This document shows positions 1-7,366 of a stretch of 38,936 bases of DNA, piece after piece. The position numbers were made by a program, and so were the translations under genes. Every line of letters begins with the position of its first letter. Position 1 is the first letter of the stretch. The stretch is from assembly GCA_015066525.1 (NCBI GenBank), contig SVOG01000051.1, positions 1-38,936 of the forward strand. Direction: 5' to 3'. Origin of the DNA: Oscillospiraceae bacterium. GTDB lineage: Bacteria; Bacillota; Clostridia; Oscillospirales; Acutalibacteraceae. A model generated the notes under the pieces. The model worked only from the letters and a program-made list of their open reading frames with translations. It ran no database searches and was not told where the DNA came from.

Positions 1-29
1 ATCGGTTACTCGGCTGCGCCTCAGGGAAT

Positions 30-56
30 TGTAGGGAGCGATGCCCACATCGCTCC
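30..56 (+). repeat. Type I REP-like hairpin (TGTAGGG box)
   Basis: A TGTAGGG box runs into a perfect 9-base stem, GGAGCGATG (35-43) and CATCGCTCC (48-56), with a 4-base loop. Related hairpins that begin TGTAGGG or end CCCTACA recur at 286-312, 8458-8478, 23139-23168, 23317-23346 and 31973-31999. This copy and the inverted one at 286-312 bracket the type II element at 99-255. Confidence 0.7.
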
Positions 57-98
57 GCGGGTCGCCGCTCCCGTGCGGCTGTTTGTTTTGCCTGTTTG

Positions 99-255
99 GC
101 TTCCCCTTGAGGGGAAGCTGTTGAGGAGCAAAGCGACGAAACTGATGAGGTGGAGTAATACTTTTGTTGAGTTCGGGGGGTAAAACTTTTTGAAACGGCG
201 CTATGCACCTACACCTCATCCGTCACTTTGTGACACCTTCTCCTCAAGGAGAAGG
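99..255. repeat. Type II paired palindromic element (BIME/MITE-like)
   Basis: The left end is a hairpin (GCTTCCCC TTGA GGGGAAGC, 99-118) followed by a conserved GATGAGGTG tail (144-152). The right end is the inverted arrangement: CACCTCATC (212-220), a GTCAC/GTGAC hairpin (222-234) and CCTTCTCC TCAA GGAGAAGG (236-255). The two ends are inverted relatives around about 60 bases of unrelated sequence. A solo unit of the same type lies at 38785-38829 and a related pair at 22231-22337. The whole 1-316 stretch holds no gene that I can support. Confidence 0.7.
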
Positions 256-285
256 CTTTTTTATTTTCCCGAAAGTTTAAGGCTC

Positions 286-312
286 GGAGCGTCGGGGTCG
301 CCGCTCCCTACA
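286..312 (-). repeat. Type I REP-like hairpin, inverted copy
   Basis: Stem GGAGCG (286-291) and CGCTCC (302-307), followed by CCTACA, so on the minus strand it reads TGTAGGGAGCG. It is inverted relative to the copy at 30-56. Confidence 0.6.
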
Positions 313-316
313 AACT

Positions 317-345
317 AAAAAAAGGAGCGCTGTGAACAGCGCTCC
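317..345 (-). terminator. Rho-independent terminator of the GtrA-like gene
   Basis: Perfect 9-base stem GGAGCGCTG (324-332) and CAGCGCTCC (337-345). On the minus strand it is followed by seven T. It lies 9 bases past the stop of the gene ending at 355. Confidence 0.9.
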
Positions 346-354
346 TTACATAGA

Positions 355-975
355 TTATTCTGCAGTTTCTTCTGCGGGTTTCTTTTCCTTAAGAAGGACG
401 AACTTCTCAATCGGGAAGAGGATGACCATCTGGACGAATCCTGCTGCGAGACCGGCAATCGTACGTGCCAGACCGTTGAGCCATGCCCACGGTGCCTTAG
501 CGATAACGCCTACGAGCCAGCCCTGGAACCAGGTGGAGAACAGGATGAGCGCAATCATCAGCACGATATAAATAGCAAAATTGTACCAAGGTGCGTCGGA
601 CTTAAAGGTCGTCTTCTTGTTCTGATAGAAACCGTAGATATTCGCAATCAGGTTCGAGAGGAAGAACGGAAGAAGGTAACCCCAGGTAACCACGCCGCCG
701 ACAACATACTTCGCAATCTGCTCAGCGCCCTTAGCGGTGGTAGCGTCGAAGATGAGGTCGGGATTGAAGATGCCCTGAAGGAATGCAGGCAGGGTTGCCG
801 TAACGCCGTCGAAGATAAACGGGAGCACATTCGCCAGAACGAGCTGGATAATGGTAACAAGTCCCGAAACTACGAGGAACTTTACAAGCTGCCATACAGT
901 CTTAATAAAGGAACCTTTTTCCTCTGCAGCGCCGTCAATGCCGCCGAGAGAAATCTTTTTCTTTTCATCTGCCAT
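355..975 (-). CDS. GtrA-like multi-pass membrane protein
   Basis: A 206-residue protein with a short charged N-terminus and about four hydrophobic segments (near residues 28-53, 90-112, 130-155 and 165-190). The stretch around residues 104-124, a hydrophobic helix running into NIYGFYQNKKTTFKS, matches the hallmark of GtrA-type proteins, where an asparagine-rich turn is followed by a basic and aromatic TF motif. GtrA relatives are thought to flip or position polyprenyl-linked sugars in the membrane; the substrate here cannot be told. The start has a good site (AAGGAG, 9 bases upstream). It is the second gene after the metallophosphoesterase, 79 bases away, and ends in a strong terminator. The family call is moderate because GtrA proteins are usually nearer 130-150 residues. 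Confidence 0.6.
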   Translation of the reverse strand: MADEKKKISLGGIDGAAEEKGSFIKTVWQLVKFLVVSGLVTIIQLVLANVLPFIFDGVTATLPAFLQGIFNPDLIFDATTAKGAEQIAKYVVGGVVTWGYLLPFFLSNLIANIYGFYQNKKTTFKSDAPWYNFAIYIVLMIALILFSTWFQGWLVGVIAKAPWAWLNGLARTIAGLAAGFVQMVILFPIEKFVLLKEKKPAEETAE

Positions 976-1054
976 AATTTTTACTCCTTAATTATGTATT
1001 TTTTATCGAACATATCCATTATACCAACTTTGTCGGGATAATGCAATATTATTT

Positions 1055-2734
1055 TTATGCAAACAGCAAGCCGATGATTCCCTTGCCTGCCGCAAGACCT
1101 ACGAGGGCGATAATGCCCTTCACGATAAGCACGATAAGGCAAACGATAATCGCCAGCAGAACGAGCACCGCGAGAATCAGACAGCAAAGAATTGCCGGTC
1201 CCTTCCTGCTCGGCTTAACCGGGTCGATAAATTCCTTCTCCTCAAACATCTCGGCAGGAGCGGGATTCTCGTCGTCAAACACGGGATAGAGCGGCAGCGT
1301 AGCCTCGGCGTCGCAATAGCCGGAATTCCACAGAAGCGGCTCGACGAGCGCGCGCACGCCGGTAGCGCCCTTTAGGAATTTGCCGATATTCAGATGAATG
1401 GTATTCAGGAAGGAATCAATGACATTCAAAAAACCGCAGGTGAGTTTATACTCCCGCGTGTCGGGTCCGTAAGGCGAGTCGCCGCAGTAGAGATTCTGCA
1501 CGAGCTCGAGAATGAAGTCGACCACCTTATTATCCTTGATATCCTCGATATCCGCTTTGGAAAGTCCGCTCTCTTTCTTGCAAAGCTTCCAGATTTTCTT
1601 AAAGGTCAGTCGGTTGAGAAACTTACCGAGCGGATGGAGAACGGGCTTTAATTTCTTCGCCTTTTCCTTACTGATGGAGAAGGACGGCGCCGTGTCAATA
1701 AAGCGGTCATAATCATTCGCCAGCGCGTCAATAACGCCGCCAATCATACCGAAGAAGAAACCGCGCATATACTCGTCAAACGGCTTTCCGCCGGTGTCCA
1801 GTCCGGGAACGTCCTTAATGGTAACGGTCTCGACATCCACCTTTGCATTCTTCGGGTCGATGGTGACGTTACGCATGACGGGCGGGCAGCCAATCATCGC
1901 GCCGCAGGCGATGTCGTAGAAACGGTTGCCCTTCGGGGTGGTGATGAAGCTGATGTCGTGGACGTGGGTGTGACCCGTGAGCATCACCTGAAGTCCGTTA
2001 TCCGCAAAGATTTCGCGCGTGATTTCGTGGTGCTTTTGCATATCGCCGCTGCCGATAATCGAATAAAACGGCGACGGGGATATCATCGGATGGTGCGTCA
2101 TCGCAATCACAAACTGGTCGTTATCGTGCGCGTCCTTGAGCTGCTCCATAATCCACTTCATACAATCCTCGCTGTAACCCGAGCCGCCGTCGGGGTCGGG
2201 GCGCTGATTATAGTCGTCATTGAGCGCAAAGAGGCGGTAGCCGGGCGCGAGCTGCACGACGTAGCACATCTGGTCCTCGTGGACGGCAATCGCCTCCGAC
2301 GGACCGAAATCGTAATACATTTTCCAGAGGTCGTGTCTGTCCTCAACAGCGGGCACTTCAATCTCGTTGTCGCCGTCGTAACCCGGCGCTACACCGCCGC
2401 CGCGGTAGTCGTGGGTTGCGGTGATGACGTAGACTCTCTTGCCCCTCTTCTTGAGGTCATAGAGCATTTCAATAAACTCCTTGTGCGACTCGATTTCGCC
2501 GTCGCGGGTGGTATCGCCCGAGAGCACGACAATATCGGTCGAGGTGTCCTCGCAGAGCATATCGAATCCTCTCTTAATGACAAGGTCGCTGTCCTTAATG
2601 ACCTTCTGGCTCTTGGACTCGGCTTTCTCATACGCCTTGCCCTCGGTGCCGATTTTGCGCGAGTAATAATGCAGGTCGGTGATGAACTGAATCTTCAGCG
2701 GTTCATTATTACTGCCGTAAATTTTTCTCTCCAT
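1055..2734 (-). CDS. Calcineurin-like metallophosphoesterase with C-terminal membrane anchor
   Basis: A 559-residue protein. Residues 1-300 carry the metallophosphoesterase motifs in order: DLH (20-22), GDTTRDG, ATHD, THHP and GHTHVHD. These normally hold two metal ions and hydrolyse phosphate esters. The usual GNHD motif reads ATHD here, so the asparagine that bridges or orients the metals is replaced by threonine. A long linker is followed by about 45 hydrophobic residues at the C-terminus, enough for one or two membrane helices, which suggests a tail-anchored enzyme with its catalytic domain in the cytoplasm. There is no signal peptide. The start follows AAGGAG at good spacing and a promoter at 2775-2802. 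The substrate is unknown. Confidence 0.8.
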   Translation of the reverse strand: MERKIYGSNNEPLKIQFITDLHYYSRKIGTEGKAYEKAESKSQKVIKDSDLVIKRGFDMLCEDTSTDIVVLSGDTTRDGEIESHKEFIEMLYDLKKRGKRVYVITATHDYRGGGVAPGYDGDNEIEVPAVEDRHDLWKMYYDFGPSEAIAVHEDQMCYVVQLAPGYRLFALNDDYNQRPDPDGGSGYSEDCMKWIMEQLKDAHDNDQFVIAMTHHPMISPSPFYSIIGSGDMQKHHEITREIFADNGLQVMLTGHTHVHDISFITTPKGNRFYDIACGAMIGCPPVMRNVTIDPKNAKVDVETVTIKDVPGLDTGGKPFDEYMRGFFFGMIGGVIDALANDYDRFIDTAPSFSISKEKAKKLKPVLHPLGKFLNRLTFKKIWKLCKKESGLSKADIEDIKDNKVVDFILELVQNLYCGDSPYGPDTREYKLTCGFLNVIDSFLNTIHLNIGKFLKGATGVRALVEPLLWNSGYCDAEATLPLYPVFDDENPAPAEMFEEKEFIDPVKPSRKGPAILCCLILAVLVLLAIIVCLIVLIVKGIIALVGLAAGKGIIGLLFA

Positions 2735-2774
2735 AAACTTTCTCCTTAAACAAATGTTAAGCGTTCACATTTTA

Positions 2775-2802
2775 ATTATACCATTTTTTGCATTTTGTTC
2801 AA
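2775..2802 (-). promoter_or_regulatory. SigA-type promoter of the metallophosphoesterase gene
   Basis: On the minus strand: TTGAAC, 16-base spacer, TATAAT. It is divergent from the cps promoter at 2885-2913. Confidence 0.65.
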
Positions 2803-2884
2803 GTATTATTTCATCCGGAAGTTTTTCGAATAAAAAATTGTACAAATTGCCATATTTTATTCGATTAATTTTAGTTAATAATTG

Positions 2885-2913
2885 TTGACAAAAAATGTCT
2901 GATAAAGTATTAT
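2885..2913 (+). promoter_or_regulatory. Strong SigA-type promoter of the cpsCDB module
   Basis: Perfect TTGACA (2885-2890), 17-base spacer, TATTAT (2908-2913). The start codon at 2950 follows a purine-rich AAGAGGAAG ribosome site. Confidence 0.85.
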
Positions 2914-2949
2914 TGAATATATACTAAAATAATAAAGAGGAAGTATCTT

Positions 2950-3741
2950 ATGAATATTGATGCTAATGTCCAGAAAATACTCTTTGCTCTGATGAGGAGA
3001 TGGAAACTGCTTGCCATCTTTCTTATCATCGGTGTTCTGCTCGGCTACGTTTACACGGCGCATTTCACCACATTAACGTATTCGTCCAATGTGCTCTATC
3101 TTGCGCAGGCTGTGGACAGCAGGGACGAGATGGGTGAAAACTCAAACGATAACAATACTGCCCGCATCAGCAATACCAGCAAGATGAACTATGTGCAGCA
3201 TATGATGCAGACCTATATTCAGATTATGTCGACCAATCAGTTCTACGAAACTGTCGCGGACGACCTGAATAAACAGTACGGTTCGGGCTACACTGCCGGA
3301 ACGATTCAGGGCGCGATGTCCATCGAGGCAGTGGAAGACACGGCGATGTTCAAGGTAACCGTTACCACGGACGAGAGTCTGAAATCGTACAATATCGCGC
3401 ACCAGCTCGAGACCACCATTCCGCGCTATATGAAGGAAAAGAACGACGGTCTCGTCAAGGCAACCGTGGAAGATAAGGCGGTAAAGTCCGGCGCGTCGGA
3501 AAGTCTCGGCTATCCGAAGAAGTGTGCTCTCGGCGGTGTTATCGGATTACTTCTTGCCGGCGCCTATGTCGTACTGCGTACCCTCTTTGACGTCAGAGTA
3601 AGATCGGGCGACGAGTTGACCGACAAGTACAATATCCCCGTACTCGGCTCCATCCCGAGCTTTGATGCGAAGTCTTCGCCCATTCAGACAATGACAATGA
3701 ATAACAATCATAATAACAAGAAGAAGGGGGAGGATGCATAA
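2950..3741 (+). CDS. cpsC: CpsC/Wzz-type polysaccharide co-polymerase, tyrosine-kinase adaptor
   Basis: A 263-residue membrane protein with one helix near residues 19-40 and a second near 195-213, flanking an extracellular domain of about 150 residues. This is the layout of the Gram-positive chain-length determinant family (Wzz/CpsC/CapA). A proline-rich motif precedes the second helix only weakly (GYPKK). In Firmicutes this protein activates the separate cytoplasmic CpsD kinase through its C-terminal tail, here the Asn- and Lys-rich residues 240-263. Its stop overlaps the next start by one base (TAATG), so the two are probably coupled in translation. It lacks a fused kinase domain, as expected for the split Gram-positive system. 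Confidence 0.85.
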   Translation: MNIDANVQKILFALMRRWKLLAIFLIIGVLLGYVYTAHFTTLTYSSNVLYLAQAVDSRDEMGENSNDNNTARISNTSKMNYVQHMMQTYIQIMSTNQFYETVADDLNKQYGSGYTAGTIQGAMSIEAVEDTAMFKVTVTTDESLKSYNIAHQLETTIPRYMKEKNDGLVKATVEDKAVKSGASESLGYPKKCALGGVIGLLLAGAYVVLRTLFDVRVRSGDELTDKYNIPVLGSIPSFDAKSSPIQTMTMNNNHNNKKKGEDA

Positions 3742-4769
3742 TGGCAAGAAGAAACCGTCAGCGCAGAAATCAGAATGCGCAGAGAGCGCTCATTCAAAAC
3801 CTCAATATGAACCCCTCCACAAAATTCAAGGTAGAAGAGGCATACAAGAGCATCCGAGCGAATATTATGTTCTCGGTTATGAAAAAGGGTTGCAAGACCA
3901 TCGTCGTCACCTCCTCCGTTGCGGGTGAAGGTAAGACGACGACCACCATCAACCTCGCCATCACCTTCGCACAGGCAGGTCAGAAGGTACTTCTGATTGA
4001 CTCCGACCTTCGTAAACCGAAAGTTCACCACTACTTCGGTGTTCCGAATGCGCCGGGACTGACGAACTATCTCGGCTCGAGCGTCTTTAATACCACAAGC
4101 GATAAGGTCGACCTCTTTGAGGTCATCCATCCGACGGAATTCGAGAATCTCTCGGTCATCTGCTCGGGTACGATTCCGCCAAACCCTGCCGAACTCCTCG
4201 GCAGTGAGCCGATGGAGAGTTTCCTGCGCGAAATTTCCAACGACTTTGACTATATCATCATTGATACCCCGCCGATTAATATCGTATCGGACGCACTGCC
4301 GCTGATTAAGGAATCCGACGGCGTCGTGCTTGTCGTCAGATATAATCAGTCGACCCACCCCGAAATTGAGCGCTCCATCTCTGCGCTTGAATTCATCGAC
4401 GCGAAAATTATTGGATTTATCATCAATTTCGTCGAGCCGAATTCCTCGGGCAAGTACAAGTACTCCGGCTACCGTCGCTACGGCTACGGCAGATACGGTT
4501 ACAGCCGCTACGGCTACGGATACGGCGGATATGGAGGCTATGGCGGATACGGCGGCTACGGCGGATACGGCGGCTACGGCGGATACGGCAGCTATGGCAG
4601 TTACGGCAGCTATGGCAGTTACGGCAGTTACGGTGCTTATAACGGCAGCGCTAATCTTTCCAACACGACCTACGGCAGCAACTACTCCGCTTACGCTACC
4701 CCGATGCCTCCGAGCAATCTCAGCAACGAGACACTGTTAAACGACAAAAAATACAATCCGCACGAATGA
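3741..4769 (+). CDS. cpsD: CpsD/CapB bacterial tyrosine kinase with very long Gly-Tyr tail
   Basis: A 342-residue BY-kinase. Walker A is at 60-69 (VAGEGKTTTT), Walker A' at 84-93 (LLIDSDLRKP) and Walker B at 171-178 (YIIIDTPP). With CpsC it autophosphorylates a C-terminal tyrosine cluster and controls capsule or exopolysaccharide chain length. In well-known CpsD proteins the cluster has a few YGX units. Here residues 241-300 are an almost pure Gly-Tyr-Ser repeat with about 22 tyrosines, first as Arg-Tyr-Gly-Tyr blocks, then GGY units, then GSY units. At the DNA level this is a degenerate 9-base tandem repeat (4461-4640). The tail continues for about 40 further residues. The N-terminal 15 residues are Arg- and Gln-rich. 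Confidence 0.92.
   Translation: MARRNRQRRNQNAQRALIQNLNMNPSTKFKVEEAYKSIRANIMFSVMKKGCKTIVVTSSVAGEGKTTTTINLAITFAQAGQKVLLIDSDLRKPKVHHYFGVPNAPGLTNYLGSSVFNTTSDKVDLFEVIHPTEFENLSVICSGTIPPNPAELLGSEPMESFLREISNDFDYIIIDTPPINIVSDALPLIKESDGVVLVVRYNQSTHPEIERSISALEFIDAKIIGFIINFVEPNSSGKYKYSGYRRYGYGRYGYSRYGYGYGGYGGYGGYGGYGGYGGYGGYGSYGSYGSYGSYGSYGAYNGSANLSNTTYGSNYSAYATPMPPSNLSNETLLNDKKYNPHE
4461..4640 (+). repeat. Low-complexity tandem repeat encoding the kinase Tyr cluster
   Basis: About 20 copies of degenerate 9-base units (for example GGATACGGC and GGCTACGGC, then GGCAGTTAC-type units) inside cpsD. Gly and Tyr codons vary at the third position, so the repeat is not freshly expanded along its full length. 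Number changes in multiples of nine would alter the tyrosine count without a frameshift. Confidence 0.85.
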
Positions 4770-4778
4770 GGTTAATCT

Positions 4779-5492
4779 ATGATAAATAACCTTGTTGAGA
4801 TGCACTGTCACATCCTTCCGGGGATTGATGACGGCTCGCAGGATATTGAGACGAGCATCGGGATGATTGAGCGGTTAAAAAACCAGGGCGCAAAAAAAAT
4901 AGTGCTCACGCCACACTATTATTCCGACACGATTTCGCTCGACGATTTTCTGCGGCGCAGAGAGGCATCTTATAACGCGCTTGTGAAAGAACTTCCAAGC
5001 GGTTATCCGACGCTTTATCCTGCGGCGGAAGTATATATCAGCCCCTATCTTTTCAATAACGATAATATTGACGAATTGAAGATTGCGGGGTCTGATTATG
5101 TGCTGATTGAGCATCCGTTTTCTTCGCCCTTCGGCGAGGCGGAATACGACAAGCTGATGAATCTTTACTGCGATTACCGCGTGCGTCCCGTCCTCGCGCA
5201 TATCGAGCGCTACGCGGCGCTGATGGAGGATAAGTACAAGCTCGACGATTTCATCGAGATGGGATGCCTGACGCAGGTCAATATCGGCACCTTTGCCGAC
5301 GCGCCGCGCGGTGTACGCAAAAAGCTGCTGAAGCTCCTGCAAAACGGCAAAATTCATCTCATCGGCTCGGACGCGCACAATCTCGACTCCCGCCCGCCCG
5401 AATATGAGAACGGCATTAACGCCATCGTCAAAAAATGCGGACAGGAAGCAGTCGACACCCTAATACAAAACGCAAATATATTAGTAAAATAA
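4779..5492 (+). CDS. cpsB: CpsB/CapC-type PHP-fold tyrosine phosphatase
   Basis: A 237-residue metal-dependent phosphatase of the PHP fold. Metal-binding motifs are visible: EMHCHILPGIDDG at the N-terminus, TPHYY, LIEHPF, LAHIERY and GSDAHNLDSRPP near the C-terminus. In Gram-positive capsule loci this enzyme removes phosphate from the CpsD tail and so closes the kinase cycle. It follows cpsD by 9 bases with a GAGG site, so cpsC, cpsD and cpsB form one unit ending at a terminator. No glycosyltransferase, polymerase or flippase gene follows directly, so the module must act on a polysaccharide locus elsewhere. Confidence 0.9.
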   Translation: MINNLVEMHCHILPGIDDGSQDIETSIGMIERLKNQGAKKIVLTPHYYSDTISLDDFLRRREASYNALVKELPSGYPTLYPAAEVYISPYLFNNDNIDELKIAGSDYVLIEHPFSSPFGEAEYDKLMNLYCDYRVRPVLAHIERYAALMEDKYKLDDFIEMGCLTQVNIGTFADAPRGVRKKLLKLLQNGKIHLIGSDAHNLDSRPPEYENGINAIVKKCGQEAVDTLIQNANILVK

Positions 5493-5521
5493 CGGTTCCG
5501 TTTGGAACCGTTATTTTATTT
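5488..5521. terminator. Bidirectional terminator between cpsB and the ABC permease gene
   Basis: Inverted repeat AATAACGGTTCC (5488-5499) and GGAACCGTTATT (5504-5515), T-rich on the plus strand and also followed by TTTT on the minus strand after ATTA. It overlaps the cpsB stop and serves two convergent genes. Confidence 0.85.
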
Positions 5522-5533
5522 TGATTACCATTA

Positions 5534-6250
5534 TCAGTCGACATTTACTCCTTTTTCCAAGGATTTCCTGCCGAGCACAAAAAGCACTGCGATATATACA
5601 GCGTACACAGCCGCAAAGACAAGCATATAATTTTTCAGTTTTTGGGGGATTGCGTCATCGTTTACCGTAAATATAATATTTCCGAATGCAATAAAAATAA
5701 TGGCGACAAGCGGTATCTGCTCAATAAAATAAATTATTACAGAGAAGAGTATTGAAAAGCCCTTTTTCTTTGAATTCTCTCGGTTACCGAGTATTATTCC
5801 GAGAAACGCCGTCATAACAATGCAAATAATTTCCAATAACGCAAGTAACATAGCTCTGTATCCCATTGCCGCATAGCTTTCGCTGTCAACAATGCAGAGT
5901 GACATCACGCAAACAGCATATGAGACAGTAATCAGCAGCGACGATGAAAGCGCCTTTGACGAGTAGACCGTTCCCCTTTTTACCGGCAGCGTATGAGTGA
6001 GATATGACTCGTCTAAGTAAAGCGATTTTTCGAAATTCACGAGTATTCGCATAAAGAGATTTATCAGCAGTCCTATTGAAAGTCCTATCGTAATTCCCGA
6101 CATAAATTTGTCGATAATAACAATCGCTGCCGATTTGTCAGGAATTGAGTTTGTAAATTTTGTAATCAGCGCTGCAACCGGTGCGCTGAGCATAAAAAGC
6201 ATAAAGTATTTATACTTCAGTAAATCATATTTAATAAGTTTTCCTAACAT
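5534..6250 (-). CDS. ABC-2-type transporter permease
   Basis: A 238-residue protein with six hydrophobic segments and few charged loops, starting MLGKLIKYDLLKY, a typical opening of ABC-2 permeases. It partners the ATPase encoded just upstream, whose reading frame overlaps this one by 7 bases. In YtrA-regulated systems such pairs are usually exporters or stress pumps for cell-wall-active compounds, but the substrate cannot be read here. One permease gene only is present, so the transporter is probably a homodimer. Confidence 0.75.
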   Translation of the reverse strand: MLGKLIKYDLLKYKYFMLFMLSAPVAALITKFTNSIPDKSAAIVIIDKFMSGITIGLSIGLLINLFMRILVNFEKSLYLDESYLTHTLPVKRGTVYSSKALSSSLLITVSYAVCVMSLCIVDSESYAAMGYRAMLLALLEIICIVMTAFLGIILGNRENSKKKGFSILFSVIIYFIEQIPLVAIIFIAFGNIIFTVNDDAIPQKLKNYMLVFAAVYAVYIAVLFVLGRKSLEKGVNVD

Positions 6251-6939
6251 TTGAACATCCTCCTGAATATCTCGTCTATTGACGCATTTTTGCCGTCTCG
6301 AATTTCATCGGCTGCGCCCGAGAGCACAATATTGCCCCCGTCGATAAACACCACGTCATCGAGGATGCGTTCCACGTCGGCAATCAGGTGCGTCGAAATC
6401 AAAATGCTTGAATTTTCGTCGAAATTAGAGAGAATGGTGTCGAGAATATAGTCGCGCGTCGCAGGGTCGACGCCGCCGAACGGCTCATCGAGGATATACA
6501 AATCCGCTTTGCGCGACATCACGAGCACGAGCTGAAGTTTTTCCTGCATACCCTTGGACATCTTTACAATCTGCTGATTTTCATCAAGCTGCAAATCCTT
6601 TAGCAGCTGCTTTGCCTTTTCAGTGTTGAAGTCGCCGTAAAAGTCCTCAAAAAAATTTAGCGCCTCTCCCACCTTCATCTGCTTGTCGAGGTAAGTTCTT
6701 TCAGGCAGGTATGATATGCGAGATTTTGAATACACGCCGATACCCTGACCGTCAATGTGTATTTCGCCCTTGTTTGCAGTCAGGAGGTCGTTTATCAGCT
6801 TGATAACGGTAGTCTTGCCCGCTCCGTTTCTGCCGAGCAGACCTACTATCCTACCCCTTTCGATTTCAAAGCTAACATTATCAAGTACATTGTTATTTCC
6901 ATAGCTTTTGCATATATTTCTGCAGGTCAGTATTGACAT
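6244..6939 (-). CDS. ABC transporter ATP-binding protein
   Basis: A 231-residue nucleotide-binding subunit. Walker A is GRNGAGKTT (36-44), the signature motif is the variant SKGMQ, Walker B is LYILDEPFGGVDP, and the switch histidine is in STHL. It powers the adjacent ABC-2 permease. The start codon overlaps the stop of the GntR-type regulator by one base, and its end overlaps the permease start, so all three are translated as a coupled operon. The SKGMQ signature in place of LSGGQ is common in this small-exporter group. Confidence 0.92.
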   Translation of the reverse strand: MSILTCRNICKSYGNNNVLDNVSFEIERGRIVGLLGRNGAGKTTVIKLINDLLTANKGEIHIDGQGIGVYSKSRISYLPERTYLDKQMKVGEALNFFEDFYGDFNTEKAKQLLKDLQLDENQQIVKMSKGMQEKLQLVLVMSRKADLYILDEPFGGVDPATRDYILDTILSNFDENSSILISTHLIADVERILDDVVFIDGGNIVLSGAADEIRDGKNASIDEIFRRMFKC

Positions 6940-7304
6940 TATTTTTCACCTCCGAAATTGCACAAGTAATCAACCGCGCCCTCAAACGATATACCTATAC
7001 CTTTCATATCCTCAATATAACGGCGTACCTTCTGTGAGGCAAGCAGTTTTTTAGCGCTGTCAATAACCGCACTGTCCTCAGTTACGAATTTGCCGTTAGT
7101 CCTCTCGGTATATATCAGTCCCTCGCCCTCAAGCTCAGTCAGTGCGCGCTGCATTGTGTTGGGATTTACCTTCGCCGTAAGCGCCAGCTCTCTTACGGAA
7201 GGCAATCTCTCCCCCGGCTCGTACGCACCGGACACGACGGCAATGCGCAGTTGCTCCACCAGTTGGATATAAATCGGTCGTTCATTGTCAAAGATAAATT
7301 TCAT
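6939..7304 (-). CDS. GntR-family (YtrA subfamily) transcriptional regulator
   Basis: A 121-residue protein with an N-terminal winged helix-turn-helix: IYIQLVEQLRIAVVSG, GERLPSVRELA and VNPNTMQRALTELE are the classic GntR positions. Only about 45 residues follow, the short effector region of the YtrA subfamily. Such regulators repress their own operon with the linked ABC transporter and are released by cell-envelope stress. A perfect 7-base inverted repeat lies over the predicted transcription start (7318-7337), which fits autoregulation. Confidence 0.9.
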   Translation of the reverse strand: MKFIFDNERPIYIQLVEQLRIAVVSGAYEPGERLPSVRELALTAKVNPNTMQRALTELEGEGLIYTERTNGKFVTEDSAVIDSAKKLLASQKVRRYIEDMKGIGISFEGAVDYLCNFGGEK

Positions 7305-7317
7305 TTTTTCACCTCAC

Positions 7318-7337
7318 TGTATTACTTGCTTAATACA
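7318..7337. promoter_or_regulatory. Probable GntR/YtrA operator
   Basis: Perfect palindrome TGTATTA (7318-7324), 6-base centre, TAATACA (7331-7337). It begins directly after the -10 box and covers the expected transcription start, 14 bases ahead of the regulator's start codon. That is a classic repressor position. Confidence 0.75.
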
Positions 7338-7366
7338 ATGATACACTTAAGAGTTCTGTTTGTCAA
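7338..7366 (-). promoter_or_regulatory. SigA-type promoter of the GntR-ABC operon
   Basis: On the minus strand: TTGACA (7361-7366), 17-base spacer, TATCAT (7338-7343). The -35 box lies inside the last codons of the upstream glycosyltransferase gene. Confidence 0.85.

Noticed and set aside
1958-2749. A 263-codon plus-strand frame over the metallophosphoesterase
   Set aside because: It is an antisense shadow. All phosphoesterase motifs and the ribosome site lie on the minus strand.
4461-4640. Tandem repeats considered as a CRISPR array
   Set aside because: The units are 9 bases, contiguous and coding for Gly-Tyr; there are no unique spacers. The same holds for the collagen repeats at 8896-9132 and the heptamers at 15056.
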